A stretch of 64,000 nucleotides of DNA, from assembly GCF_001913705.1 (NCBI RefSeq), contig NZ_MKQD01000044.1, forward strand, positions 1-64,000. Reading direction: 5' to 3'. Numbering within the stretch: the stretch's first letter is position 1; each line of letters begins with the position of its first letter. The notes beneath the pieces are model-generated. The model did no database searches and was not told the origin of the DNA. It saw only the letters and a list, made by a program, of their open reading frames with translations. The position numbers and the translations under genes were made by a program. This DNA comes from Thalassotalea sp. PP2-459 (GTDB lineage Bacteria; Pseudomonadota; Gammaproteobacteria; Enterobacterales; Alteromonadaceae). Positions 48,375-58,394 of the stretch are shown one piece after another.

Positions 48375-49799
48375 TCACACACCAAACAGGTTAATTCCCC
48401 AAAACTTTGTGATAACCGTATTGATAAAGATGAAAAACACAATAACTGGCACAAAAGTACCTAGCGAAAAGTTAACGTATTTTTCTACCCACGAGCCTGC
48501 ATAGTTGTCATTACCTACAGATAACTCTTTTGTCAGCTGTTGCTTCTTCCAGCGGTAACTAACAAACACACACAATAAGAAACCATTCAGCGGCAATATC
48601 GTGTCGTAGAAAATGTCGTACACCACATCAAAGAACGATCTGTTACCGCCCGCGTACGAAGTAAATTCAGTGAAGAATGCAACCATACCAAATGATAACG
48701 TAGCAAACACAGCGAGTACGCCAGCAGTCATTAATAAAACGGTTAAGGCTTTTTTACGGCTATGACATTTTTCTGTCACCAAATATGATACAGGTACTTC
48801 TAGTATCGAAACTAAAGAAGTAATCGCGGCAAAAAATACCAGTGTAAAAAAGAACGTAGCAACAACACTCGCACCAAGGTAACCAATAGAGGTTTGTAAC
48901 GCTAAAAATATTTTAGGTAAGAAAGTAAAAATTAGCGATACAGAGCTATCGCTTAACTCTTGAGGGTTAACCTCTGGATTAAATGAAAACACCGCTGGTA
49001 GTATCATTAAGCCAGCCGTAAAGGCTACCCCAGTATCCGTTATCGCCACTAATTTAGCTGAGTTTGTGATATCGGTTTTTCGGTTAATGTATGAACCGTA
49101 GGTAATTAAAATACCCATACCTAACGATAATGAGAAAAACGCTTGCGAAAGCGCGCCGTTAATGACTGAAGGGGTAATTTTTGAAAAGTCAGGAATAATA
49201 AAAAACTTGACCCCTGCAAACGCATTATCTAGTGATAACACAAACACCACCATGATGATTAACATCACAAGTAATGCAGGCATCAGTACTTTTGCAGCTC
49301 GCTCTATACCGTCTTTAACTCCAGCAACCAATATGTAATTAATAATGCCAGCAACAACTGCCATAGCAACAAATAAATAAGGACTATTGATGAACATACC
49401 AAACCCTTCGCTACTGGCTAGAAAATCAAGTTGCCCTGAAACCGTTAACGCAATATAGCCAAATAGCCAAACCGTTAGCACCATATAGAACACGGCTATC
49501 ATAAATGGCGTTAACACGCCTAGAAAGCCGGCAGCTCCCCAAAACTTGCTACCACCGCTTAAGTCTTTATAAGCACCTACCGGTTCTTTTTGCGTTTTTC
49601 TTCCTACCGCCATTTCTGCGATCATCACAGGCAAGCAAATAAAAAAGACGAATAAGGCATACATTAATAAAAAAGCGCCACCACCGTTTTTGGCGGCATT
49701 TACCGGAAAACCAACTAAGTTACCAATACCCACTGCTGAACCAGCAGCGGCTAAGATAAAACCGAGTCGTGAGCTAAAGTGTTCTCTAGATGCGGTCAT
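48375..49799 (-). CDS. Sodium-dependent neurotransmitter-symporter-family transporter (NSS/SNF)
   Basis: A 474-aa LeuT-fold transporter with about eleven helices. The first helix reads RLGFILAAAGSAVGIGNLVG, with the unwound GSAVGIGN sodium/substrate site; helix 6 is ALSQAFFSLSLGMGILITYG. Bacterial members carry amino acids or similar solutes with sodium. Substrate unknown. It is a single-gene unit ending at a terminator. Confidence 0.93.
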   Translation of the reverse strand: MTASREHFSSRLGFILAAAGSAVGIGNLVGFPVNAAKNGGGAFLLMYALFVFFICLPVMIAEMAVGRKTQKEPVGAYKDLSGGSKFWGAAGFLGVLTPFMIAVFYMVLTVWLFGYIALTVSGQLDFLASSEGFGMFINSPYLFVAMAVVAGIINYILVAGVKDGIERAAKVLMPALLVMLIIMVVFVLSLDNAFAGVKFFIIPDFSKITPSVINGALSQAFFSLSLGMGILITYGSYINRKTDITNSAKLVAITDTGVAFTAGLMILPAVFSFNPEVNPQELSDSSVSLIFTFLPKIFLALQTSIGYLGASVVATFFFTLVFFAAITSLVSILEVPVSYLVTEKCHSRKKALTVLLMTAGVLAVFATLSFGMVAFFTEFTSYAGGNRSFFDVVYDIFYDTILPLNGFLLCVFVSYRWKKQQLTKELSVGNDNYAGSWVEKYVNFSLGTFVPVIVFFIFINTVITKFWGINLFGV

Positions 49800-50026
49800 A
49801 AATGTCCTTCATTATAATATTTTTTTAGGCACGTAATCACAGGATTAAAGTTGCTAAATTTGGCTGTAGCGCCGTGCTAGACTCGCGCTGACAAATTTTA
49901 GTTGCCAGATGCTATCAAGCTTTTAAGAGAATGTCTTGTCTTACTCGTCGATCATTTACCTGCAAATGTATAATAAACAGTGCACTTAATCATACCAATT
50001 AAAATAAAACATTACTTAACAATAAG

Positions 50027-50869
50027 TTACCGAGTAAAGTGTTTAGCATCCATAATCGATAATATATGTTCAGCTTCTTGGCTGGCAAAGTCAGCAGCTA
50101 AGTTTAAATCGTCGGTTGAAATGCCCAAGCTTTGGCATAGTGATTCATCAATCGTGTCATCATAACTAAAGCGGTCAGGATGAGCATCAACAAGTGCCAA
50201 GCGTGTTGCTAAATAAAGCACTTTAACATCTTTATTAATTTGAATATCTTGTGCTTCATTGTAGTGTCGAATAGGTAGAATAATCTTTTCCGGTATTTGC
50301 CAAATCTTTAATAACTCTGCAGATATTTCAGTATAGGTAAACCCCAAAGTTTGTTGTTGAACCATCCACGGTAAGTGTTCAGCATCATAATTTTCACACG
50401 TTTTAGCAAGTTCCGGTGATACTTTCGCAACAATTAATTCACCAAAGTTTTGCAATAAGCCTGCGACAAATAAACGTTCTATATCGCGAATTCCCGCTTT
50501 AATCGATAAATTTTTTGTCGCTAATCCACAAAAAACACTCATCCGCCAAAAGCGTTTTAAATCTATCGCTTGGTTTGAAAAGTGCTTAAAGGCAGAGGCG
50601 GCAACATCAACGAGCATCATGTTATAAATAGCTTGTGTGCCTATTATCGTAATAGCTCTTGAAATAGTGCTAACTTCACCTGGAAAGCTGTAAATTGCGC
50701 TGTTCGCTATTTGCAATAACCTTGAAGTCATCGACGGATCAACACTGATCACATTAGCAAAGTCTTCAATACATGAAGATTCATCTTCCATTAATGCTTT
50801 AACCTTGAAACATGCGTCAGGTAAAGCGAACGAACCGTTCGCTTGTATTGCATAATCATGAGCGTTCAT
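50027..50869 (-). CDS. HDOD-domain signalling protein (second copy)
   Basis: A 280-aa HDOD protein with the same layout as the gene at 41900: AHDYAIQANGSFALPDACFK, VISVDPSMTSRLLQIANSAI, TISRAITIIGTQAIYNMMLV and LFVAGLLQNFGELIVAKVSP. The two are clearly paralogues but diverged. In this copy the metal-ligand residues of HD enzymes are missing too. It probably serves as a regulatory platform. It is a single-gene unit. Confidence 0.87.
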   Translation of the reverse strand: MNAHDYAIQANGSFALPDACFKVKALMEDESSCIEDFANVISVDPSMTSRLLQIANSAIYSFPGEVSTISRAITIIGTQAIYNMMLVDVAASAFKHFSNQAIDLKRFWRMSVFCGLATKNLSIKAGIRDIERLFVAGLLQNFGELIVAKVSPELAKTCENYDAEHLPWMVQQQTLGFTYTEISAELLKIWQIPEKIILPIRHYNEAQDIQINKDVKVLYLATRLALVDAHPDRFSYDDTIDESLCQSLGISTDDLNLAADFASQEAEHILSIMDAKHFTR

Positions 50870-50931
50870 ACACAGCCTTTATTTATTATTGTCACATATG
50901 AGTGTAACGCGTTTATTTAAGGGTTGAAAAT

Positions 50932-50958
50932 AAAAAACGTGGCAATAGCCACGTTTTT
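50932..50958. terminator. terminator between the HDOD and M28 peptidase genes
   Basis: AAAAAACGTGGC, AATA, GCCACGTTTTT: a perfect stem of about 10 bp with flanking A and T tracts. It most likely ends the minus-strand M28 gene. Confidence 0.85.
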
Positions 50959-50980
50959 AGCACCTTATAATTTGTACTAA

Positions 50981-52657
50981 TTATTGTGCAAATGTTTTAC
51001 CGAAGAAATCACCTTGGTTCCATGCTGGACGTTTATCACCATTGGCAATTTCTAAACCAATCATCATGTTTACTTCGGCAAAATCAGCCGCAGCATCCCA
51101 ACGAATCGGTAAATCAATTTGATCACTGTGTTGGTGATAATGGTTTTTTAAGAAATCTTTAAACATTTTGCCACCATCAATATTTGGATCTTTTGATTTA
51201 AAGCCTGTCATCAAGAACACCGATGGAATGCCTGCTTTTACAAAACTGTAATGGTCGCTGCGTGTAAATAACGCTTGTTCTGGCATTGGATCCGGGCTTA
51301 AGCTAACATCAACTTTACCAGCCGCTGACTCAACAATTGGCCCTAGACTAGAGTGGGTTGAACCAAAGGCAATCACATCAGCAAAAGGGTATAAAATTAA
51401 TGGCATATCTAAGTTTACATTCGCCACCATTTGCGTACCTGGAACGGTAGGGTTATTGGCAAAATAAGAAGAACCTAATAAGCCTTTTTCTTCACCGGTT
51501 ACTACCACAAACAATACTGAACGTTTAGGCGCTGGTTGTGACGCTAACAAACGCGCCGTTTCTAATAAAATAGAGACACCTGACGCATTATCTAATGCAC
51601 CATTATTGATGCTATCAACCTCTTCGCCTTCTTCATGATCAACATGATGTTTACTCACACCGATATGATCTAAATGCGCAGAAAAAACCACATACTCATT
51701 CTTTAATTTTGGATCGCTACCTTCCAAAGTCGCAACAACATTCGGACTAGTAATTTCTTCATGACGAGATTTTTTCGCCATCGTTACCTTGCTGTTTAAC
51801 GCAAAGCCTTTTACAGCTTCATTATTGGTATCTTTTTCAAACACCGACTCTAGTGATTCTGCAGCACCTTCAAACAATACAGCTGCTGCTTCATGATTAA
51901 TGTAAGCCCCGCCTTTAATCGATTCATATACGCCATTTGGTTTACCATCTTTACCAACCCAGCTTAATCGAGGTGCACTCGCATACTTTGCTGAAACAGA
52001 AAAGTCGCGGACTTTATTACGTTTTGGTGTGTGTACTGTAATAAACCCTACTGCGCCACGTTCAGCTGCGTGACGAATTTTTTCACGTCCTGAACCAATA
52101 TGAGCACCTTCTTCTGACGGTAAGTCATGTGGGCGACCGGTTAAGGCAACAACCACTTTCCCTTCAACATCAATGTTTTCATAATCATTGTAGCCAAAGT
52201 CAGATGCGATAATACCGTAGCCGACAAACACAGTGTCAGCTTGCACAAATGATTCTTTTTCAATTGAAGAACCAGAAGCTAGAAACTCATCCTTAAACAC
52301 TAACTCTTTCGTACCTGATGCAGTTTCAACGGCTAAGGTTGCAGAGCCTTCTTCTAGAAACGTTTTACGAAACGTTACTTGTTGTTCAAACGTATCGTGA
52401 TCACCTTGTGGTTGTAACCCTATTTGCTTGAAATTTGAGATAACGTAATTTGCCGCAATTTGATAACCAGTGCTGCCAGTGTCACGCCCTAACAGCGTAT
52501 CATCAGCTAAAAATTCAACGTGGGCTTTAATACGTTCTGCATCGACTTGTTCAGGTTGTACTGAAACAGTTGTTTCTTGTTTTGCCTCTTGTTGACCGCA
52601 TGCTGACAACATCGCAAGTGATAATAGACTTGCTGAGGTAAGGTGTGTAAGTTTCAT
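50981..52657 (-). CDS. M28-family peptidase lipoprotein
   Basis: A 558-aa zinc peptidase. The lipobox in LLSLAMLSACGQQ makes it a lipoprotein. A PA domain lies between about 130 and 270, in the insert before the catalytic part. Zinc-site motifs are FSAHLDHIGV, NNGALDNASGVSILLE, VTGEEKGLLGSSYF, NLDMPL and HYHQHSDQ. It likely trims peptides in the periplasm or at the outer membrane. It differs in architecture from the M28 enzyme at 304 (lipoprotein, no basic tail). Confidence 0.92.
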   Translation of the reverse strand: MKLTHLTSASLLSLAMLSACGQQEAKQETTVSVQPEQVDAERIKAHVEFLADDTLLGRDTGSTGYQIAANYVISNFKQIGLQPQGDHDTFEQQVTFRKTFLEEGSATLAVETASGTKELVFKDEFLASGSSIEKESFVQADTVFVGYGIIASDFGYNDYENIDVEGKVVVALTGRPHDLPSEEGAHIGSGREKIRHAAERGAVGFITVHTPKRNKVRDFSVSAKYASAPRLSWVGKDGKPNGVYESIKGGAYINHEAAAVLFEGAAESLESVFEKDTNNEAVKGFALNSKVTMAKKSRHEEITSPNVVATLEGSDPKLKNEYVVFSAHLDHIGVSKHHVDHEEGEEVDSINNGALDNASGVSILLETARLLASQPAPKRSVLFVVVTGEEKGLLGSSYFANNPTVPGTQMVANVNLDMPLILYPFADVIAFGSTHSSLGPIVESAAGKVDVSLSPDPMPEQALFTRSDHYSFVKAGIPSVFLMTGFKSKDPNIDGGKMFKDFLKNHYHQHSDQIDLPIRWDAAADFAEVNMMIGLEIANGDKRPAWNQGDFFGKTFAQ

Positions 52658-52901
52658 AAAATACTCTTTGGGCTTTTTAATTATATAATTTATTCACGAC
52701 CGCAGGTTGCGATTAGCTAATCACTATAAAGGGCATTGCAAAAAAAAACCAGACCAAGCCGACGTATGTTTTTGTTGATTGGTCGATTGCTATACAGTCT
52801 TAATACCGATCCAATCAATTAAATGGTCATGATGTAATTACGCTAAATATATTTCATCAAATGATTGTTGGGTCGAGCATCACTATTGATGAAACGGTTA
52901 T

Positions 52902-53996
52902 TTAACGCACAATCGCGGTCGACTTTACTTGTAACCACACATGATTACCCGGAGATAATGCTAAGTTTGCAATGGATTTTCGTGTCAGTTGCGCAATGAA
53001 CATACTATCGCCAACACATAATTGCACTAAGGCCATTGCTTGTTCTGCTTGTTCGTTGATAGCGACAACATTCGCAGCTAAACGATTTAAAACACTCGAG
53101 TCATCAAGACATGTATTAGTAACACTAATATCGGAAGCCTTCACCTGAACACGAACTGTTTGATTAAGGTTAAAATCGTTATCAGGAAGCCATAAATCGC
53201 CACCAGAAAACTCAAACTTTGCCAACCGCCACTGAGGCTCAAACGCAACAATTTTCCCTGATAAAACTACCCCTTTATCTTGCCCTAACGTTACGTCTAA
53301 ACGTGAAAACACTTCAAAAACGCTACCCTGTGCACTAATTTTCCCTGCATCTAATACTAAGACATGGTCAGCAAGACGCATGATTTCATCTACCGAATGG
53401 CTGACATAAATAATGGGAATTTTCACGACTTTCGTTAATGTTTCTAAATAGCTCAGAATTTCTGCTTTTCGTTTTCCATCCAATGAGGCAAGAGGCTCAT
53501 CCATTAATAATACCGTTGGTTGAATAAAAATAGCGCGAGCAATAGCAACACGTTGCTTCTCACCACCTGAAAGCTGCGCTGGGTACCGTGTTAATAAAGG
53601 TTCAAGTGCAAGTAATTGAATCACCTCGTTATAGTGTGTTTTTGAAACGGGTGAGTCAGCACGTTTAAGTGCGTATTGTAAATTCTTGATAATAGTTAAA
53701 TGATCAAACAAGCTCGGTTCTTGAAACACATACCCTATGGTGCGTTGATGGGCAGGCAAAAAAATATCCCCTTGCTGCCAAACATGTTGATCAACCACTA
53801 TCTGTCCTTGTTGGCACTTTTCCAACCCTGCAATTAAACGCAGTAACGTTGTTTTACCGGAGCCTGAATGACCAAATATAGCCGTTACGCCGCGAAAAGG
53901 GATTGAAAAATCAACGTCTAATACAAAGCTGTCATGCTGTGTTTTCTGCGTTCTGAACAATGAAAATTTTGCTGATATCTGTGGACAGTTAGTCAT
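52902..53996 (-). CDS. modC: Molybdate ABC transporter ATPase
   Basis: A 364-aa ABC ATPase: Walker A FGHSGSGKTTLLRL, Q-loop VFQEPSLFDHLT, signature LSGGEKQRVAIARA, Walker B VLLMDEPLASLDG, His in VSHSVDEIMRLAD. The C-terminal 100 residues form the MOP/TOBE domain (VQVKASDISVTNTCLDDSS, MALVQLCVGDSMFIAQLTRK) that binds molybdate. It overlaps modB by 8 bp. It powers molybdate uptake with ModA and ModB. About 240 bp after its stop hold no gene or clear terminator. Confidence 0.95.
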   Translation of the reverse strand: MTNCPQISAKFSLFRTQKTQHDSFVLDVDFSIPFRGVTAIFGHSGSGKTTLLRLIAGLEKCQQGQIVVDQHVWQQGDIFLPAHQRTIGYVFQEPSLFDHLTIIKNLQYALKRADSPVSKTHYNEVIQLLALEPLLTRYPAQLSGGEKQRVAIARAIFIQPTVLLMDEPLASLDGKRKAEILSYLETLTKVVKIPIIYVSHSVDEIMRLADHVLVLDAGKISAQGSVFEVFSRLDVTLGQDKGVVLSGKIVAFEPQWRLAKFEFSGGDLWLPDNDFNLNQTVRVQVKASDISVTNTCLDDSSVLNRLAANVVAINEQAEQAMALVQLCVGDSMFIAQLTRKSIANLALSPGNHVWLQVKSTAIVR

Positions 53997-54714
53997 TAGA
54001 CGATTGTCCTTTCGCTAAAAACACATTCGAGTTCGAACGACGTTGCACTGTATGTAACAGCAACAACACCGCAAAAGAGAAGAGTACCATGGTTAATGAT
54101 AACGTGTGCGCTTGGGTGTATTGCAAAGCTTCAACGTGATCATAAATTTGCACTGAGATCACTTTTGTTTCATCTGGAATGTTACCACCAATCATCAAAA
54201 CAACACCAAATTCACCAACGGTATGTGCAAAACCTAATACTGCAGCACTGATAAAGCCTGGTTTTGCTAAAGGTAAAACGACCGTAAAAAATTGTTCCAT
54301 TGGCCCAGCCCTCAATGTTGCTGCAACCTCTACAGGTCGTTTACCAACCGCCTGCATTGCATTGTGAATTGGCTGCACCACAAATGGTAACGAATACACC
54401 ATAGACGCGATCACCAATCCCCAAAAGGTAAAAGGTAATATACCAAGGCCAAGCATTTGAGTGAATTGGCCAATAACGCCATCAGGCCCCATTGTGATCA
54501 GTAAGTAAAAACCAATAACTGTGGGCGGCAACACTAAGGGCAAGGTAACTAATGCATTTACAACGGCTTTAAGCCGACTGCTTGTATGCGTTAACCACCA
54601 CGCAATAGGAGTGCCGACAAGTAATAATAATACAGTAACTGTAGTTGCCAGTTTTATCGTTAGCCAAATAGCACCAAAATCTTCAGCTGAAAGCATTGTG
54701 TTTGTTAACCTCAA
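53989..54714 (-). CDS. modB: Molybdate ABC transporter permease
   Basis: A 241-aa permease with about five to six helices. The EAA loop, contacting ModC, is VGKRPVEVAATLRAGPMEQF and FTVVLPLAKPG. VTLPLVLPPTVIGFYLL is typical for ModB. It overlaps modA by 4 bp (ATGA) and modC by 8 bp. Confidence 0.95.
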   Translation of the reverse strand: MRLTNTMLSAEDFGAIWLTIKLATTVTVLLLLVGTPIAWWLTHTSSRLKAVVNALVTLPLVLPPTVIGFYLLITMGPDGVIGQFTQMLGLGILPFTFWGLVIASMVYSLPFVVQPIHNAMQAVGKRPVEVAATLRAGPMEQFFTVVLPLAKPGFISAAVLGFAHTVGEFGVVLMIGGNIPDETKVISVQIYDHVEALQYTQAHTLSLTMVLFSFAVLLLLHTVQRRSNSNVFLAKGQSSND

Positions 54715-55451
54715 AAAGTCTCGTAGCCATAAGCCTGAATTATCTTTTTGGCTTCATCTGTGTGCAAAAATGTCCAAAAAGCCATTGCTGCTTTATTCGT
54801 TTTGCGTTTCATTAATAATACTGCATCTTGATTAATAGGTTCGTAAAGCGAAGGAGGAATTTGCCATACTTGTCCACTCACGTTACTCGTTATCAATTGA
54901 GATTGTGCCACAAACCCTATATCAACACTGCCATACGCAACAAAACTATATACTTGACTAATGTTTTCTCCCATCACCCATTTTTTTCTCGTTGCATTTG
55001 CCAATGACAACTCCACTAGCACTGATTTTGCAGCTGCGCCATAAGGGGCCAATTTAGGGTTTGCAAGTGCAATTTTATTATATTGACCACCCATTAATAC
55101 TTCAGATACTGTTTTAACTGAATAACGTTTATTCGACCATAACAGCAACTTACCTTGAGCATAGGTAAAGCGGTGCTCTGCTGTTGCTAATCCTGAAGAA
55201 ATAAGAGCGTCTGGTTTTGCTTGATCAGCAGAAAAAAAGATATCAAAAGGTGCGCCATGAGATATTTGCGCGAAGAGCTTTCCCGAAGAACCATAAGACG
55301 CTTTTATGAAATAAGGAGAGTTAGCTTCAAACGCTTCAATAAGCGACTTCATCGGTAAAATAAAATTAGATGCAACGGCAACTCTTGCTTGTTCAGCCAA
55401 TGCCGAGGCAGTGAAAAACAAGGTAAGGAGTAAGGTAAGAAATAATTTCAT
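54711..55451 (-). CDS. modA: Molybdate-binding periplasmic protein
   Basis: A 246-aa periplasmic binding protein. The signal peptide MKLFLTLLLTLFFTASALAE is followed by VAVASNFILPMKSLIEAF and SYGSSGKLFAQISHGAPFDI FFSADQ, the oxyanion-binding Ser region of ModA. It delivers molybdate to ModBC. It is the first gene of modABC. No convincing ModE site was seen upstream. Confidence 0.94.
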   Translation of the reverse strand: MKLFLTLLLTLFFTASALAEQARVAVASNFILPMKSLIEAFEANSPYFIKASYGSSGKLFAQISHGAPFDIFFSADQAKPDALISSGLATAEHRFTYAQGKLLLWSNKRYSVKTVSEVLMGGQYNKIALANPKLAPYGAAAKSVLVELSLANATRKKWVMGENISQVYSFVAYGSVDIGFVAQSQLITSNVSGQVWQIPPSLYEPINQDAVLLMKRKTNKAAMAFWTFLHTDEAKKIIQAYGYETF

Positions 55452-55665
55452 CAGGGCATTTAACTTGAAAAGAAAGATGGTGGCAGAATATCAACATAAA
55501 TTCAATTGGCATCAGCTTATCAAATTGGTAAAACAATATTGCTAACTCAAGCCGACAATATATACTTGAAGAAGCATGAGTGCGCAATAATGCACGTATG
55601 TTTTACCTATTTATTATTTACAACGTGCAAAGAATTTTCCGTACACACTTAACATTTACCTAAAA

Positions 55666-58350
55666 TTGAAAATATTTGAGGGTTTAATTCTGTCATTATT
55701 TAAATTAAGTTTTACTAAACAGCAATATCTATTTAGTTGTTTTATTATTATTTTTGGACTTGTATTTTCCACTTACCAACAATTTAGTCATGAAGAGAAG
55801 ATTGAAAGCCAAATTCAACAAGCATTAAAAACACGATTAAACTTTATTACTAATGGCATTATAGAAAGGCTCGATCATTATGCCTTAGGTGTAGCTAGTT
55901 TACATTCAACAATTCTTTCGCACGACCCTAGCTACATTACTCATAAAACAATTCATACCTTTAGTAACGCCCAAACCTATCCAGAGAGATATAAAGGTGC
56001 CCGTGGTTTTGGCCTTATCAAACCTGTAACGATACAACAAGAATCACAGTTTACTGAGCAAGCTAACCAAGACAGACCTGATAATAAGTTTTCTATCAAG
56101 TCGTTAACTCCCCATGATAAAACGCGTTATATTATTCAATATATTTTTCCTGAATCTGTTAATAATAAAGCGATTGGATTAGACGTTGGTTCGGAAAAAA
56201 ATCGCAGAGTTACTTTAGAAAATGCAGCGCTAAATAATCAAACGACTTTAACGGCTCCTATCACACTAGTGCAAGCCACTGGAAAAGTAGAACATGGTTT
56301 TTTATTAGTCAAACCAGTGTATCACAACAATAGCATACCCAAGTCAGTCAAGGAAATTGAAGATACGATTTATGGTTGGACCTACGCCCCTCTGCTGATC
56401 GGTGAAATTTTAGCCACAGTGACACAAGTTGGTGATGATCTCCTAGCCATTAGCGACACTACAGATAAAGTGCCTTTTTACCAAGCCCAGGCTGAAAATT
56501 TAACTAGTATGCAATACATGGCTAAAACAGTGCCCATTTATGGTCGCACATGGGAAATTAAGTTATTTTCGACCGAAAAGTTTTTGCAGAACTTAAATTT
56601 ACCCCATCAGTATTTAGGGTTAATGACCGGTACCATATTCACTTTGGTAACACTATTATCGTACTTTTTATTACACTTAGCTTTGCAACGAAAAGCACAA
56701 CTTGCCCAATATCAAATTGATCTTGCCAAAGCAAGAGAAGAAAAATTAACACTGACCAACTCACAATTATCTACAGCTGTAGCAAATAAAACCGATGAAC
56801 TGATACAAGCTAACTTGCTTAACGATAGTATTTTAAAAAATGCAGCGTACGCGGTCATTGCAACGGACAAAACAGGGATAATTCAAGTATTTAATCCTGC
56901 TGCAGAAAAGTTGTTAGGGTACCGTGCTGATGAGCTAATCAATACACATTCACCTGCTATTTTTCACCTTGAACGTGAAGTTATTGCCAAATCTATTGAG
57001 CTCTCAAAAGAACTAAATGAAGATATTACACCAGGGTTCGAAGTATTTGTCGTGAAAACTAAATACGTCGAAATAGATACCAACCAATGGACATATGTCA
57101 GTAAGTCAGGCCAGCATATTCAAGTACGACTCAGTGTAACCTCTTTAGCGAATTCAACCTCAGAATCGTTAGGTTACTTAGGAATAGCGTACGATTTAAC
57201 GGAAACGTTACAACATGAGCACGAGCTAAAAGAAGCAAAAATAAAAGCTGAACAAGCATCCATCGCAAAATCAGAATTTCTTGCTAACATGAGTCATGAA
57301 TTACGCACCCCTTTAAACGGTGTTTACGGTACGATTCAATTATTAAAAGAACAAGACTTTGACGCTAATAATAAAAAGCTCATCTCAACCGCTTATCATT
57401 CAACTAAATCTCTCATTACGATTATCAATGATATTCTCGACTTTTCGAAAATTGAAGCGGGTAAGCTTGAATTAGAAAATGAAGTATTTAAGCTACCTGT
57501 TTTGATGGAACAATTAAATTCTGAATTGTCACTGTTACTTCAAGGTAAAAATATTAACTTAAGCTTTAATAACCAAGTTCAAGACGAATGTTGGTTGGGC
57601 GACATCGTTCGTATTCGGCAAATATTGATTAACCTAATTTCTAATGCGATTAAATTCACCGAGCAAGGTTCAGTAAGCGTTTCTGCACGTGAAGATCATA
57701 CCAAGGGTATTGTATTTACCGTCAAAGATACCGGTATTGGTATTGATCAACAAACGTTAAAGCGTTTATTTAACCGTTTTGAACAAGCAGATAGCTCTAC
57801 AACACGCCGCTTTGGCGGCACAGGTCTTGGTTTACCCATATCAGATAAATTAGTGAAGCTAATGAAAGGCTCTATCGATGTAGAAAGCGAGATCAATAAA
57901 GGTACAACTATCGCTGTAGCCTTGCCTTTAACAGCTGTTACTGGTGACAAATCCACCACAGTGACACTTGATACTCTCTACCCTGATATGCATGATAAAA
58001 CCATACTCATTGCTGAAGATAACAAAATAAATCAATTGGTTATTTCTAAAATGATGAAGCCTACCAATGCTAATATTGTTATGGCAAATGACGGTGTTGA
58101 TGCGATTAATAAATTTCATATTTGCGCCCCAGACTTTATTTTTATGGATATACAAATGCCAGAAATGGACGGCTTAACCGCTTGTAAAAAAATAAAGGCA
58201 GAGGCACCTGAACAACCCATCATTGCTTTAACCGCTAACGCGTTGAAAAATGAACAAGACTTATATCGCCAATATTTTGATGGCTACTTATCAAAACCCT
58301 TAGAAAAAGATAAATTAATAAAAGAACTTAACAGGCTATTGCGTGAATAA
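55666..58350 (+). CDS. CHASE-PAS hybrid sensor histidine kinase
   Basis: An 894-aa hybrid kinase. Order: membrane helix (about 15-35), a periplasmic CHASE domain (about 60-280; PERYKGARGFGLIKPV), second helix (about 310-335), coiled coil, PAS (about 385-510), HisKA with H544 in NMSHELRTPLNG, HATPase with DTGIGID and FGGTGLGLPI, and a receiver domain with Asp828 in FIFMDIQMPEMDG. There is no HPt, so a phosphotransfer partner must lie elsewhere. The start is uncertain: TTG at 55666 keeps the first helix but has a poor ribosome site. The ligand is unknown. Confidence 0.9.
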   Translation: MKIFEGLILSLFKLSFTKQQYLFSCFIIIFGLVFSTYQQFSHEEKIESQIQQALKTRLNFITNGIIERLDHYALGVASLHSTILSHDPSYITHKTIHTFSNAQTYPERYKGARGFGLIKPVTIQQESQFTEQANQDRPDNKFSIKSLTPHDKTRYIIQYIFPESVNNKAIGLDVGSEKNRRVTLENAALNNQTTLTAPITLVQATGKVEHGFLLVKPVYHNNSIPKSVKEIEDTIYGWTYAPLLIGEILATVTQVGDDLLAISDTTDKVPFYQAQAENLTSMQYMAKTVPIYGRTWEIKLFSTEKFLQNLNLPHQYLGLMTGTIFTLVTLLSYFLLHLALQRKAQLAQYQIDLAKAREEKLTLTNSQLSTAVANKTDELIQANLLNDSILKNAAYAVIATDKTGIIQVFNPAAEKLLGYRADELINTHSPAIFHLEREVIAKSIELSKELNEDITPGFEVFVVKTKYVEIDTNQWTYVSKSGQHIQVRLSVTSLANSTSESLGYLGIAYDLTETLQHEHELKEAKIKAEQASIAKSEFLANMSHELRTPLNGVYGTIQLLKEQDFDANNKKLISTAYHSTKSLITIINDILDFSKIEAGKLELENEVFKLPVLMEQLNSELSLLLQGKNINLSFNNQVQDECWLGDIVRIRQILINLISNAIKFTEQGSVSVSAREDHTKGIVFTVKDTGIGIDQQTLKRLFNRFEQADSSTTRRFGGTGLGLPISDKLVKLMKGSIDVESEINKGTTIAVALPLTAVTGDKSTTVTLDTLYPDMHDKTILIAEDNKINQLVISKMMKPTNANIVMANDGVDAINKFHICAPDFIFMDIQMPEMDGLTACKKIKAEAPEQPIIALTANALKNEQDLYRQYFDGYLSKPLEKDKLIKELNRLLRE

Positions 58351-58394
58351 TTATTCTGCGATGAAAAACAGGAATAGCATATACGCCTATGCCA

